From NCBI GenBank assembly GCA_021432635.1, contig MU270031.1, positions 2,118-66,117 on the forward strand: a DNA stretch of 64,000 bases, read 5' to 3'. Numbering within the stretch: the stretch's first letter is position 1; the number at the start of each line of letters is the position of its first letter. A program made the translations under genes and the position numbers. Below the pieces are notes generated by a model. It saw only the letters and a program-made list of their open reading frames with translations. It made no database searches and was not told the origin of the DNA. Positions 1 to 12,976 of this stretch are shown here, one piece after another. This stretch comes from Thozetella sp. PMI_491. Taxonomy: Eukaryota; Ascomycota; Sordariomycetes; Chaetosphaeriales; Chaetosphaeriaceae.

Positions 1-3000
1 CCCCCCCCCCCCCCCTCCTTTCCTCTTCCCTCCCTACTACCCAGCAGGCATTAAGTACAGAAAGTTCATCTCCCTGCTACCGAACCGAAGCAGGGCCACA
101 GGGAATTGTGGCCCGCTATGGGGCAGCCCATGTGGCCTGGACTGGACTGCTTCGCTGTAATCGGAGGATGGCTTCCTATCGGCGGTTCTCAAGTCCACCC
201 TCCCCCCTTCTAGCCCCCCCCTCCCCCCGGGCGCTGCTAGGCGTGACATGCTGGCGTTGTCGATCCCTTACTCTCTAGAAGAGTGCCGGCACAGTAGTGC
301 TGTTGCCTATGGGGCATCAGCGTATGCATGGTACCTCCCGTGTGACTCTGCTAGTAGTCGCTACTGTCTGGTACGTAGCGGCTGCACACAATATCTCCCC
401 CAGCCAGCGTCGCAGCCCCCTCTGAGGCCGGGATTAATTTAGACTATCCTCGAGGCAGCCGAGGGTTGTGGATAACGAGAAAGCTAGGCCGGGGTGGCGG
501 GTGCCATCCTTCGGCCCTGCTGGGCTGGCGGTCCCCACGATCGACCATTTTACCCTCCAACAACCCCCCCCCCCCCTTCCCTTCCTTTTCCCTCGAGCCG
601 CCTCCCGCGGCTGGATGCCGGCAGGGATGCGTCGCAATCGACAGCAAAGAAAAAAAAAACAAAGAAGCAATGAAAGGGCAGCGGTGTTGTGGCGCCGAAA
701 CAAAAAGCAAATCCAGCCTACCATTCTTGAACTTCTTGGGTCGAGGAACTGCCCATGGCGCCGGTGCCCTATTGGCCTGTGCAGGCACCAGGTTGTCGGG
801 GAATGGCGCACACACTACTGAATGCCACCACGCCTATTGGGCACGGCGCATCACGCCCTGGCTCGCCTGAGGAATCATCGCGGAGGGCGGTACAGTCCAG
901 TCCATGGCCGAGGACACATTCAGAGGCCAGATGATCGAATTTCTTCGTGCTTGGAAGGGGGGCGGCCCGCGGGCGGACGGTAGCTAGCCCGGCATCTTCT
1001 CCTGCCGCTGCCGACGCGCCCTTTCCGCTTCGTGTTCCTTGTGTCTGACCACCCACTTGGCCGCGAGCAGAAACACGAGGGAAACGAGTGAAGAGAGCAG
1101 GAGAGAGAGGACAGATGAAGCGAAGCCATCGCTGCTCTACTTGAACCAACTGCTGAGGCCGCGGACATGCTGCAGGGCGGTAGCCACGAGGGTGACCGGC
1201 CCTTCGCCCTTACAGTTGGTTGCCGCTCTGCACGCACCTATCAGAGGACATCGGGACGGCAGAGGTCGTTTTGTGCACGCGGTGTCCTACATTTCGAGGT
1301 GGATCCCGTCGCCCGGCTGTAGTGGCGTGCACCTTCAAGGGAAGGGAAGGGGGGGTGGGAGCGGGCGGTCTCTTCGTTCGATGCGACCCTCCTTCCGTCG
1401 CGGGAACGGCGAGACGAATCGGCGGGGAGCATAGAGGCGCGTAGGAAGACCTCGCGCCATGGAAACCGTCGATTGGATTGCGCTGCCAAACTGGAATTTC
1501 CAGAAAGGTGCCCTGTGTCGTGTGGTAGGGCTGGGCGACGGGCAGGGCTGCTCGGAGTGGCGATGATGCCAGAAGAGGGTCGCCGGGACCGATGCTCAAA
1601 GGTCTAACCCGACAGGAGCCTCCCCCTCTTTCCGTCAAAGTCACAGGCCTGACGGCGTGGCTTTTTTTTTGTCTCAAACATACTCATCCGCAGCTCCAAT
1701 ACCTCAGACATGGTCTGCAACCCATCCGTCAGCCCTTTGAAGCCCTTCTTCATCAGCCCCTCTCACCTCCCCTCCCCCTAATCCCCCTCCCCTGGCCGCC
1801 GTGGCAGATGTAGATGGATACTATGCTAACCATGTAAGTACATCCATGTATGTTTGTACTCCGTACACACCATGCCCTTAGCTTGGGCCAAACGACTGTC
1901 CTCCCCCCCCCTCCCTCTCCCCCCCGCGGCGTCAAGGGCGGCAAGCCCGGACGTCCCCGGACACCGGCGCACCACCCGGTCTCTAGCGCCCAGTGGCTCC
2001 GGTCGCGTGGCGGCGCCTTCGACTAAGTAGGTGGTGCTTCGTCGGTGGCAGCGCCCCGGGCTTCCTTCCCCAAACCGCATCTTGCCCCTTCTTGCCATTT
2101 CTCGCCCCCAATGCATGGTGCTAAAAGGTCCGCCTGCTCTTTGCAACACCCAGCACTAAGCTAGTTTTGACCAATGGGGCGGATCATGGGTTGGGACCAC
2201 CCGGCCGCGGCTATTTGGCCCCTTGTCGCTATTCTTGTCCTCTCGCCATTTCTCGGGCTCCGTTCCCCCCTCCCCCCCTCTCCCCCCCCCTAACCCCCCT
2301 CCACATACGAGGCACGGGTTTAGAACTTGGGGCCGCGTATAGGTAGTAGTGGGGATGGTTGTGGGCGGTCTAGCGCTCCCACGGCTGGATAAGCCACACC
2401 CCCATTGCCCGCGCGCTTTGCCGACCTTGGCCTGCGCGCGGCACCAACCCCTTGGGATGGCAGCATGGCCCTAGAAAATTTCCAGCCCTCAGGTCGGGGG
2501 GGCTCTGCATGGACCTTGTGTCCCTGGATGGTCCCCCAGTCAGTCTCTCTGCTTCCCTGTACCGACCGTCAGACTCTCATATTCCCAGTCGCCTGTCTTA
2601 TTAAGACCTCCCTTATAACGACCAAAGAACCTAGGTTAGTCCTAAAGGAGAGTTCCTGGCCCCCGCCGCCGCCCATCCTACTATGGTTCACTGAGGCTGT
2701 GGAGTCGTGCGCACTACATAGTATGACGCTCTCTGCTCCGTCTAGATTGCACTTGCACGGCAAAGTGAGATCGCGAGCTTAATAACACGTCGGTGTTTTA
2801 GTCTGCAGGATTCGTCCCCATGGCATCCGACGATCCACACAGATCCCCCCCCGCGGGCCCTTGTGACTAAGTGTATACCGTCGGCTGAGGTCATGATGTA
2901 TCAGATACCTCCGGGGATCCGTACTTGGATTCCTACCTAAGTCTCGCCTTGGGCTCCATCGTGATGCGTGGCCGCCCGCTGCAAATCGCCTTTCCCCCCT

Positions 3001-4286
3001 CGAGGTGGTTTGCCCCTCTTGCGCTCTCGTGTAGGCGTTTTGCGAGGCGGTGACCGCTCCAGCGCATTCGACATTATCTTGCCTCTCGATGCGTACTTTT
3101 CATTCGTCGCTCGGTCAGTGAGCAATTGCGTCCCATCGCGGTGCGTCCCATCTGCGAATGAGGGGCTCCGATCTGGCAAGGCGTCCAGACACAGCGTGGC
3201 AGCCTGGTTGCCTTGTGGTGATGGTGCATCGACCCAAGCGGCTGTCGAAATCCGTGGGCCCATCGTCCGCCAGTCGATTCTCTACCGATCCCCCCCCCCC
3301 TTCTGCAACCTTTCGCACACTCGTCCCCCTTTTTTTGATGGACGGGCAGGACCGAGGCAGGTTGGGACGCCACAAGGGTATTGCGCACCTGCGTTCGACC
3401 CAAACATTTCATTCCCTTCCCCCCTGGTCCACCGCCTTGATTCATCCGATCCCTCCCCCACTTCTATCCTAGTCGCCCGGGCTCTGGGCCGCCAGCTTGA
3501 GCGCTCCCCAATGGACCGTCTCCAGCCGGGAAGCCAGCTCTGCTCAGCTTGGCGGTGACACGACAGGTCCCTAATTCCCTCTTACCCCCCTTTCGCCCAC
3601 TCACGGGTACGAAGTCCAAGTCGAGCATCGGCTCTTGGGATTGGGACTGCGGCGTAGCAGCTGTGAAGTCGGTGATCAAAACGGCAAATCGCCTAATCCC
3701 TTCTCGAGCGGGCTGATACCATTGACGCTTGCCTCAAGCCGGCTCGAACATGCTTGTCTGCGACTCAGGTTCCCGAACACAAAGTGCCTGCACTGCTCGT
3801 ACACAGGCTGCCGGGTGGTTCGCTTCTCCGGAACCCCTCGACTGCCGAAATATGCCATCAGCCGCAGCCCAGCTGAGAGAGCACTCGACCCCACAACATG
3901 ATAAGTCACTGTGGCGCTTATAAACCTCCCATCCTATTCACTGCAGAAGACAGACAACACAAGATATATCGAGGGCCCGAGGGCCTTGAAGCTAGTCTCT
4001 AACCGTCGGAAATGAGGTGATAATGACGCTTTCATTCAGCCGGTTCCAAAAAAACCACCCGCTATCTCTAGAGCATTCTCGCACTCAGCTCGCAGGCTTT
4101 TACCGTTGCCCAAGACGAGGCCGCCCGGTCTGGCCCCTGGCCCCATTGCGAAGGACACAGTCGAGCAGCCGTGAATCTGCCTCGTCCGCCGACAGCGTTT
4201 TCAGGAAGAAGAAAAAGGGTATATCTCCGCTATCATATCAAAAAGTATAAGCGTAGTCACGTAGATCTTCGTCACGAAGAATATCA
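1..4286. other. gene-free interval with C-rich tracts
   Basis: I see no supportable gene here. Open frames occur on both strands at once, with low-complexity, Pro/Arg/Gly-rich products, as expected for chance frames in GC-rich DNA. The stretch contains several C runs (start of the window, about 557-573, 1901-1924, 2265-2300 and 3290-3301). It holds the 3' flank of the zinc-finger gene that ends at 4287. Confidence 0.6.
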
Positions 4287-7186
4287 TCATGCCATTGGCT
4301 GGTCGTCCTCGCCCTCATCGTGGTGCCCAGTGGATTCCGCCCGGCAGCTATCGCAATAGAGATGACTACATGTAGGACCAGAGCAGCTGGCGTTGATTGC
4401 GAAAGTGTTTTGGATTTGGCAGGAACACTACCGAATTGTTAGCAGGCATGATTTCCCAGGCAATTGCGAGGTCGATGGTGTAACACTTACACAGAACCAG
4501 ACCGTCCGTATCTTCGCCCGCTTAGGGCTGGGCTCTGCGTCTCCAGAGTGGTCTCGGCCTCTCTTCCTCTCCATCTTGGCAGAGTGGCTAGACTCGGGAG
4601 TGCTGGGCGAGCTTTCCGCTTCCGACGAGGCAGTATCGGTCTTGTCCTGGGCTTCTGGGTCCACGTTCTTCCACTCTGAAATTTGCTTCTTAGGTCCGCT
4701 TCGCCCAAACAAGTGATCGTCAATGTGGTCGAACCGCTGCGCGAAGGCCGGCTTGCCGTCCGGTGTAGCTTCTATCTTCCGCTCGCAGAAGCCACACCAA
4801 AAGCGGGACTCACAGGTGCGCCCGATACGACTAGCTTCCAGCGTCTTATCGACGGCCTTAAGATCGGTGATGCTATGATCTTTGTCTAGATGGTGCTTGA
4901 ATGTCTCGCGGCGGTGGCACACCTTCCCGCATCGCTGTTTGGTCCCGTCTCCTGTCAGCTCTTCGCACTTCCATACCTCTAGCTGGAAGTGTTGGCTGTT
5001 TTCGTGGCGCTTCCAGTCGTTCTTACTACCGAACCTCTTAGAGCACCCCAGAAAGGTACAGCCGTAGGGCTTTGCGTGTCGCTTCATGTGCTTCCTATGT
5101 GTCTCGTCAGTATAGGCAAATCAGGGGTGCTAGAAGCAGGATTGACAAACTTTAGCTCGCATTGCCGGTTGAAGGACTTGGGGCACTCAGTGCACGCCAC
5201 CTGGTTGTTGGGGTGATTGTCGTTCTGCGCTGGATGCACGGCACCTTTTTTGGGCTTTGGGGCCTGGTCCTTGGCTTTCTGATATCCGAGCCGTTCCATC
5301 ATCTTCTCAAGCACGCCTCTTGCCTGCAAGCCCTCGAGGATATTTCTCGTCTTCTCCTCGTCGTCAAGGTTGATGTCTTCAAGCTTATCTACCAAAGATT
5401 TCGGTTCTGGCAGAACAGATTCTTGTGCTGTGTCGTTGTCCTCGGACGCTTTCGACGGGCAACTGCTCGAGAGGTCCTCTACTTCTAGCGAATCTACTTC
5501 TAGCGACCCCTCTTCTGGCGTCGACGGCTGCGTGTCCGAAGAGAAGGAGCCCTCCTGTTTGAGAGCATCGACTCTGATAGCGGGCTCCAATTTGCTAGGC
5601 TCGTGTGGTTCGTTGGTTTCCTCGGGGGCCGGACTCTCCTCGTCACAGTCGTCGTCCGCCCCACGAGGGGTAGCTGCGACGCTCTCGTCCGAGACCAAGT
5701 CGATAACTTGAGGGCGGTTATCCGAGCCATCGTGAAGCTCTTGGGAAAATGAAGTGTGATTCAGGACATCAGGGCGAATGCAAGAGAGGTCGGGGGTTGC
5801 CGCCTCCTCATGGCTAGGCGACCGTGAATTCCGCGGTCTAGTTGTTGGGACCATGTGGTCAAATTGAAGCGAATCTTCCGGCAGGAGGCCAATTGATCCA
5901 TCATGATCGTCATCCTGGTCGCCAGAATCCGAGCCCAAGGGAAAGCTTCCGTCGTGCATTGCATGGTCCTCGCCTGAGAATGCAAGGCGAGTCTCCATCG
6001 GGCTAAGTCGATCTTGGGAGGGCCCATCGCCCAGACTCATGGCGTCTTCTGGCCGCAACTCCATTCCGGCCCAATTTGACGACGGTAGGGCGGGGTCCTC
6101 GGCATCAGCAGCGACTGGAGGGCTATAATCCAGACTGTTGTCTTCATGCGAGGCAGGCCTAGATAGAAAGCGAACGCAAGTCAGGCGTCAACGCCTTCCC
6201 AACAACGCCACAAGAGCTAAATACTCACGAATAGATAAAGGTCTTGAGTTCGTCGTCGTCGGCGGTGATGATCCGGTTGTGGACTCGCTTCAGATGCGAC
6301 CTAAAATTGTCGGCTCTCGGCCAAATCTTCTCCTTGTCCCGGCAAACGCCAATGTTGCAGCTGTACTTCTTCCCAACGGTTTTGTGCACGCTTTCCTTGT
6401 GCCGCATCAAGTCGTTCTTTGTGCTGAATCCTTCCTTGCGGTTGCAGCCAGAAATATCGCACTGGTGAGGCTTGGTGTGCCGAAGATAGTGTTTACTAGG
6501 CAGGTTTTAGCATCGTTACTACCCATCTATGATTCGAGCTTCCGCTCATTTACTCACTTCAGTTCGGACTTGTTCTTGACCATTCTGTGGCAAGTTGAAC
6601 ACACCAAACGGTCTGCACCGCCCGCTTGGGAGTGAGTAACAGATTGCTGGCCCCATGAGAGCTTCGCTAGTCCTTGGTGCAGGTTAAAGTCGGTCGCATG
6701 GCTAATCATGCTTTGGGTCTCAAGGTTGCGGTCAACATCACCACCATATAGAGATTGAGTCCCTACGCTAGCCTTTGGCAGGCTTCCATAACCGGAATCC
6801 GAGAGCAGCACCCCGGGGGGGATGGTATCGCACTCGGAAGATACAGGGTCGCGATAATTATTAAACATAGCTGCTCCATTACCAAACGAAAGACCGAGGG
6901 GCTGGGCCCTGCCCCTTGGGTCGTCAGATCTAGCGTCGGCGCCAGACTTCGACAGAGGAATCCAAGGGCCATCTCTGTCGGTGTAGAACTTCAACAGTGG
7001 GTAATTTTGAGGGAATCCGTCTTCCGAGGATGGCACAAAACTAGTTCCATGTCCTAGACCCGGTATGCTATGGATGAGATCCTGGTACGTTCGGTGGGAA
7101 TGGGCACTAGCTTCCATCGGCCTGGAGTGGCCTTCCAAGGCAGTTGAGCCGGGAGACTCGGGTGCGTGGGAGACTTGGCTCCCCAT
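4287..7186 (-). CDS. C2H2 zinc-finger protein with C-terminal Cys-rich module, 5 exons
   Basis: Probable nuclear DNA-binding regulator of 882 aa. Exons on the minus strand: 7186-6558, 6495-6229, 6158-5151, 5094-4491, 4427-4287; all four junctions keep frame with GT/AG ends. Two junctions each fall inside a zinc finger and restore it: finger 1 (C196-x2-C199-x12-H212-x3-H216) and the finger CTEC...KKHMKRH both become perfect C2H2 spacings only after splicing. Two further fingers follow finger 1 (CDISGC..., CNIGVC...). A long acidic, Ser/Pro-rich middle (exon 3) leads to a second finger cluster (CTEC, CTFLGC, a degenerate CEEL...C and FWCGFC...H..DH). The last exon adds a short Cys/His-rich tail (CSCQ ... 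CSHLYCDSC), a pattern seen at the end of some fungal zinc-finger proteins. The family assignment is firm; the biological role is not known to me. Confidence 0.85.
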
Positions 7187-10100
7187 GTTGAAGGACTACA
7201 GCCGCATTAGACAGTTGAAGAGGGAGGTTTGATGGTCCCTGTTTAAAGGAGGTGGGACCTACCGGCCGGTGCTCGGTCTGAGCATATTGGAGATGTGGCG
7301 CCATGGTGCCTTGACGATGCCTACCAAGCTGGGTGGACAATGCGTTGCTGTCGCGATGCTTCACAGCGAATCGAACACTGTGCGGATACAAAGTCTCGCC
7401 AACGGGTATGCACCGTGAATGATGCCTAGCTGCTGTATGGTCGACGACAAGCGGCCACGGGAGAAGGTCTCCGGGGGGCCGGGTCGTTCCCGGGAGCAAC
7501 AGCCGGGGCGTAGGCAGGAGCACAAGAGAGCCCAATGAACTCAAGGGGCTCGGCGGGCAGGAAACAGGGATGGTGGCAAGATGCAGGAGGGAGTGAGGGA
7601 AGAGGTTGGCTTGGCTGGCGGATGGAAACCACGGCGGCTTCCTGTCTCAGAGCGAGGCAGACTCCCGAGCGGAAGAAGGAAGCAACTCGCAAAGTTCCTC
7701 CGGGGTTGGGCGAGATATTGTGGTAGGGTACTAGGCAGAATGGCGCCTGCCGTTCACTACCTAATGGCGCATCACTGCCTACTTGGGTAGGTAGAGAATG
7801 CGCACCAAAGAGAAGGGGCTGCTTTTTTCTCTCGGGGATTTGATCGTTCGGCGGCTGCACGTTGAGGCGGCCTGCCGTGTGCTGTTCGTCTGGTCGTCGC
7901 AGGTTTTTTGGTGGGTCTCACAGGCAATGGATTTTCTATAAAAGGCGACGAGGGAAAAGCAAGCGTGCTCTTGCCGTCAGCGATGTATAGAGAAGAAGAG
8001 TCGTGCGTCGTGAGTCGTGAGCCACGGGCGCTGTTGCGCGTTTGACAATCGAACGCCCACGCCCATCCTCAGACAAGGCAACCATCGTTCGGTAGTTCGC
8101 CTCACTTTTGCCTTCATTTTTCGGTAAGGGGTGGCCCGTGGACCAATCAAACACTGCGACCGCCGCCTAAAGTTCGCGCAGTTCGGTGAGCCCAAGGCAG
8201 CAACGCCGTGGTAAGGCGGCCAGTCACGTGCTTCCGCCTTCCTACCGCTGCATCAAGCTGCTTAGTCTTTCGCCAGGAACGGAGTCGGGGAACTAGGAAG
8301 CAGCATCGTTTAGCGCAATCTTTTGTCTGCCACGCGGCGAGGAGAAGAAGGCGAGAACTGGGCAACGGCTCCCAGTTTCTTTTTGACCCCTCGTCCCGTT
8401 GCTGCTATAGGCTCTAGACTACATGCTGGCCAAGGTGAGGTACATACATAGTAGGCACTCATGCTCAGGCAACCCCCCCTCTTCTTTGCTGCCCCTCCCC
8501 GAACCTTACAAACGGGCGTATGCAACGGGACGTGGGCTACCCATAACCAAAAAAAATGGCGCGTCTAGGTAGCTTGTGTTAGTATTGCCCCTCTCGACAC
8601 CATACATGTCGTGCCTCGCTCCACATTCTTACCTGAGGCCCAGCCAGGCGCAAGGCATATCAGGTAAACCTAATGCAAAGACTTGGTTGGTTCATGGCAC
8701 GAAGGGATGGGAGGTGACCCTCGACACCTGTGACGTTGTTTTCTCTTGCCACGCCCCTGGTGTCCCACCTCCTGTAATTATTGCCGCCTTTCCAAACCCT
8801 GCTCGCGGGCCATGGCCCTGCTTGTGTTGCTTGTGGGCCAACGAGGGAAAATTTGGCGTGACTAGCCTTCATATATTAATGGCCAGCTGCTTCTAGGCAC
8901 ATTTGTGCCTATATTGTTGAAACTTCCTACGCTGCCCGTTTCCGAGGGTGGAGGAGAAAGCACAGTGCAGCCAGCCCGTCATTAGCTAGCGTCCTTCCCA
9001 GAGAGCACCCCCCTCTGGTGACATGGCATATGGCACCAGAGAATTTGGAATAGTCTGGGTGACACCCTGCGGCTTCTTGCATGTCGCTTGGGGCAATTAT
9101 ACACTGGCACCGGGCATAATTCGCCACAGAGATCCAAGTATCACCAAAACTACCTCAGCGTAGGTCAACATTGCGCGGGGGACGTCTCAGACAGTCTTCT
9201 CTATGGGGCGGGATAATATTGTACCGATATAAGGGAAACAATATCCTTCTTGTACAAGCCTGGTTGAGTCGCGTAGGCCGGATGAGGCTTTGGCCATCAC
9301 ACAGCGCGATACTTGAGCAAACATGCCCGGAGCTAACTAGGTGGGAGGTAGACCGCATGCGTAACGCAGGATGCCGTCGACCACCGAAATGTTTGCTCTT
9401 GATGCCGCCGACTCCAACGAGGTGCCTTATCCTTATCTCAACAAACCCATTCCCATGCGTAGCGAGAAGGCCATAGAAGGCCTGACAAGTTTCTCCGAGC
9501 TGGCTCATCTCGCAAACGGCCCTTTGACGCTAGCCTAATTTGTTGGACACTGATATCCCTTTCCTTCTGTGCGCATGCTACGTGACCTGGTGTTTCGAAA
9601 GGGATGACGGTGCAAACTGTATCTGCTACAATGCTACAGTAGATGCTCTCAAGAGGATATCTCGGATCTTTAGCGGGCGCTGAACACCGTCTTCATCGAG
9701 CTCTTGTCTTTAGGCGCTAGATGGGCCGTTCTGAGCAGATGTTGGTATCGGGATCTCCAAGCAGATACGCTGCCACCCCTGTTTTTGCCCATGTGACTCG
9801 CGTAAGGTAGGAAGGAAGCTCCCCGGGCCGGCCCCCAGATCTTGTTATGTATGCCATAGGACCGGGTGGCCGGTGGTGCATAGCGGTAGTTTCCCTGGTC
9901 TGTCACCACCTGAGGCGCAGATGCTCGTACAGCATCCGATTTGAGGCGAAAAGGGAACGGTATACATATTTTAAGAGGAAACATAGAGTCTGTTTGAAGG
10001 CTAGTGGTCGGTGAACATCCTCTCTGGTCCTGACCGCGGCTTCTTGGGAGGCTTGGCAGGTCATTCTTCTGCGAGACCCCTACATGTGGCAACTGGTAGT

Positions 10101-10393
10101 GATCCGAGCGGGCACTGGCCCTTGGGGCTCATTGGTCTCGTTGCTTCTTGGCCTTCTTCCAGGTATATGTGCTTCTGCATGCGTGAACAATGAAGAACTA
10201 GGATGTGGTGGCCACAGACCACTCGTCTTGCCAGATATAAGAAGTCGACGAAAACTCCCACTCAATTCTCGATTGTAGCCATCTTCCCCAACCAGCGAGG
10301 ATCATCACCCCTTGTCTCTCAGATACCAAACACCTATCCCAAGTTTGATTGTCATAACTTTATGCAATAGCCGAGTCGATATTCGCAATCAAC
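7187..10393. other. intergenic, upstream of the zinc-finger gene
   Basis: No gene recognised. It should contain the promoter and 5' UTR of the minus-strand zinc-finger gene. A TATAAA-like motif at about 7938-7943 on the plus strand is not followed by a convincing reading frame. A TATAAG motif near 10236 lies about 160 bp before the small ORF at 10394. Confidence 0.5.
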
Positions 10394-10651
10394 ATGTGTG
10401 ACTACGAAGAGTTTGTTTTTACTTGCAAGTGCACCACCATTCGCCTCAAGTCTTACTGCCACGCCGCTAGAAACAATAAGCAACATATTTGCTCCAGCGT
10501 CAAGAAGCTTCGGTGTATATGGGACCTTGATATTGCGTGCGACGATCATACTAAATCCTCTGGTGATCGTGCTGGAGAAGGGCTGGGGCGCAAACACGGC
10601 CAGCGCGAAGGAGGGGGCGGTTGCTCTTCCTGGGGTGCCGACAGCAACTAA
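10394..10651 (+). CDS. small Cys-rich hypothetical protein
   Basis: Single-exon frame of 85 aa from a well-placed ATG (context CAATCAACATG). The product begins MCDYEEFVFTCKC and continues with a Cys/His-containing block (IRLKSYCHAARNN...ICSSVKKLR). This resembles short fungal orphan proteins that start MCD(Y/W) with a Cys pair followed by a (R/K)LKSYCH-type block, which I know only as uncharacterised. The last third is Gly/Arg-rich and may be past the ancestral end or reflect a missed intron. No signal peptide or membrane segment. A TATAAG motif lies roughly 160 bp upstream. It could also be a decayed copy. Confidence 0.5.
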   Translation: MCDYEEFVFTCKCTTIRLKSYCHAARNNKQHICSSVKKLRCIWDLDIACDDHTKSSGDRAGEGLGRKHGQREGGGGCSSWGADSN

Positions 10652-11678
10652 GGTAGATGAAAATTACCCGCTATATTTCTAAAAAAAATTCCCCGGCAGT
10701 ATCATTAACCTAGCTTGCCAGTCGCCTTTGATTACAATCTCGGTCGGTGGCGGCGAGGCGCGATACTTGGTGCGGCTCACGGCCTCAATTTCCACCCTTG
10801 CCTTGGCCGAAGATGGGTCTAATACGGCAAAAGAGCAACCTCACGAGGTGTAGACAACTTTACTAGTAGTTATATTCACCTACTAAAGGACAATGTGTGA
10901 GCTCGATTTGATGTAGGTAGGCAGTTATGTTATACCACAACCGAGGCTTCGAGGACTAACCGGTCAAAGTGCCTATCTTAACGTCACAACTTCGTTCCTG
11001 TGATACGCTGTATGACGCCATGAACGTTAAGACAATGCAACGCGGGAATCTGCCCCAGCTGTGCATAAGATTGAATTGAGCTCGGCATCCGTCTGGCTCG
11101 AATATGTTCCAGTTATCTTTGCATGCAGCCCATACCATCAAGTCCAGGCTGTGTTACCAGGGATTCTGCGTTGAAGCACCGTGTGCTTCCGAAACACTAC
11201 TCACATATATCAAACTCTGTAGGATCTCTTTGCCTAAGATATGGCGATTAATGGTTGCTACGAGGCTTGCCCCGGAGCTGTCTTCACGCTTCACGGGTGC
11301 CTGTAACCTCAGAATCCTGATTCCGTTCCAGCTGTTCCACGCGCGAAACTGTAATATCAGCTCGCAGTACATAGCATCAAGACGGGATTCAAATAGTTTG
11401 GCAGCTTAGCGTCCTATTTCAAGAGCAGGGGCGTAAGAACGTCGTCCACCCTTTCTTCAACATCAAGTTCCAATACTGCTATCGGTAAATTCCGTCTACC
11501 GAAGACCAATGGATTCATGCTAGGATACAACTGTCGAGCCCGGAGAGGCGTCAGTTGATTGGAAGATTGAGTTGAGCTTAGATCGCAAAGGCTCCTCGCT
11601 AAGGTGAACCATTTCGGGACGCACTGGGCATCATGTCCGCACTCGGTTGGGGGGTCGGCCTGTTGAGCGACGTGGGAA
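10652..11678. other. intergenic
   Basis: Somewhat AT-richer than the surroundings, with only short frames of no recognisable content. It includes the 3' flank of the Dap1-like gene that ends at 11679. Confidence 0.5.
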
Positions 11679-12483
11679 CTACTCTAGGTTGTCGGCACCC
11701 TCCACGATACCCACAACGTTGTATCTCTTGGAAAAGAAGGTCACCCAGTCATTCAATGTCGACTTCTCCTTGTCTCCCAGGCTCTTCCAATCAGAACTCA
11801 CGTCCTCGGCTTTGGTCGAGGTCAAACCGAGTGCCCGGGATGCATCCTTTCCTGCAAAAACTGTGGACCGCTGTTTAGCGTCTGCCTAAGAATGTTCGCA
11901 TCTTTGCATCACGCATTTCGTCGTGGGCCCGCAATCTGACCAGCTACCAACAAAGGGTATGCTGGCGAGCAAGGCGTTTGATGACCGCAGCCGGGACAAC
12001 GCTGAGCTTTGGGGCTAGAAAAGGACAATGCTGGGCTCTAGACGATATGGGAAAAGGTTAAGCAGAATCAATCATACCGTGATATGAACCCCCAGGCTGG
12101 TAGGCCTTGTTCCCTGTTACGTCGTACACCTTGCCCTGTGTCGGTCGTGTTAATATGCGGCTGCCGTGAGCCGGGTGGCTAGGGAATCACGAATACCTTG
12201 ATGGCGACGTAGCATTTTTCACCCTCAACCCCTACTAGCAGTCAGCATACGGTCCAGATAAATGTGAGGTTGGCTCATCCCTGGGCGAGAGAAAGCGGCA
12301 TGCTATAGATAAATTGGCAACTGTTGAGTTCTGAGGAGGTCTTTGGTGTCTACTGGTCTAGTACGGCCGAAGAAAGAAGGGTATTGTCTCACCATTGCAC
12401 TTCGCCAGCTCCTCCACCGAGATTGGGTCATCCTTGGGGGGGTTGAGATCAACCTTCACCTTGGGCTCGAATTTGCCGGCCAT
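11679..12483 (-). CDS. DAP1: Dap1/MAPR-type heme-binding protein, 4 exons
   Basis: Cytochrome b5-like heme-binding protein of the membrane-associated progesterone receptor family. In fungi and animals the family supports P450 enzymes of sterol synthesis such as lanosterol 14-alpha-demethylase. Exons: 12483-12393, 12231-12197, 12135-12078, 11860-11679, with consistent phases (1, 0, 1), giving 121 aa. Diagnostic blocks are the start MAGKFEPKVKVDLNPPKDDP, then EELAKC, YVAIKGKVYDVTG (formed only after joining exons 2 and 3), PGGSYHVFAGKDASRALGL (joined across exons 3 and 4) and FFSKRYNVVG near the end. Length matches the short fungal form without an N-terminal membrane anchor. Exons of 35 and 58 nt make the gene invisible to an ORF scan. 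The symbol is assigned by family resemblance. Confidence 0.9.
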
Positions 12484-12976
12484 CTTGACAGGACCTCTAG
12501 GAGAAGAGGGGCAGGATTGCGTGATGCTGAGCCGTGTTAGATGTTAGCACAGCGGCTCAACGAAGCGCCAGCGTCTCGGGCGAGATAAGGCGTATTGACT
12601 CTTTAGCGATCTAGGAAACAGTACCGGTGTGTCTCTATATCAGAAAGGCTCCCCGGTTGTGTTTGCGCCTGTTGTGTTTTGAAGTCGACGTTTGGCGGGG
12701 TTCCCGAGGCATCTTGTGCTCCACATCCCACGGCCCGCTGTTGCCGTCATCTCATGAATGCCTCAGGCTAAAAGTTCGGGAGCCGAGGAGCTCTAGCTTC
12801 GACTTTTTGAAGGAGCTCCACGAAGCTTCGTTTCCAACCATCATCCGGATAACTCGCATTGCGTTTAATTTGGAGTCCACCGGACCTAACCTATAATTTC
12901 ATTCACTTTTTCTCTCTTTCTGTTTGTATTTTAGAGAGCCTAGATACGTCTTGTGCTTCGGCGACATATCCTCAGC
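12484..12976. other. divergent promoter region
   Basis: A 493-bp spacer between the divergent Dap1-like gene (minus) and the TPR gene (plus). A pyrimidine-rich stretch (about 12902-12931) precedes the plus-strand start. No clear TATA box seen. Confidence 0.5.

Noticed and set aside
434-1150. Overlapping frames of 105-134 codons on both strands near the window start
   Set aside because: They run through C and A homopolymers, contradict each other and show no protein-like motifs.
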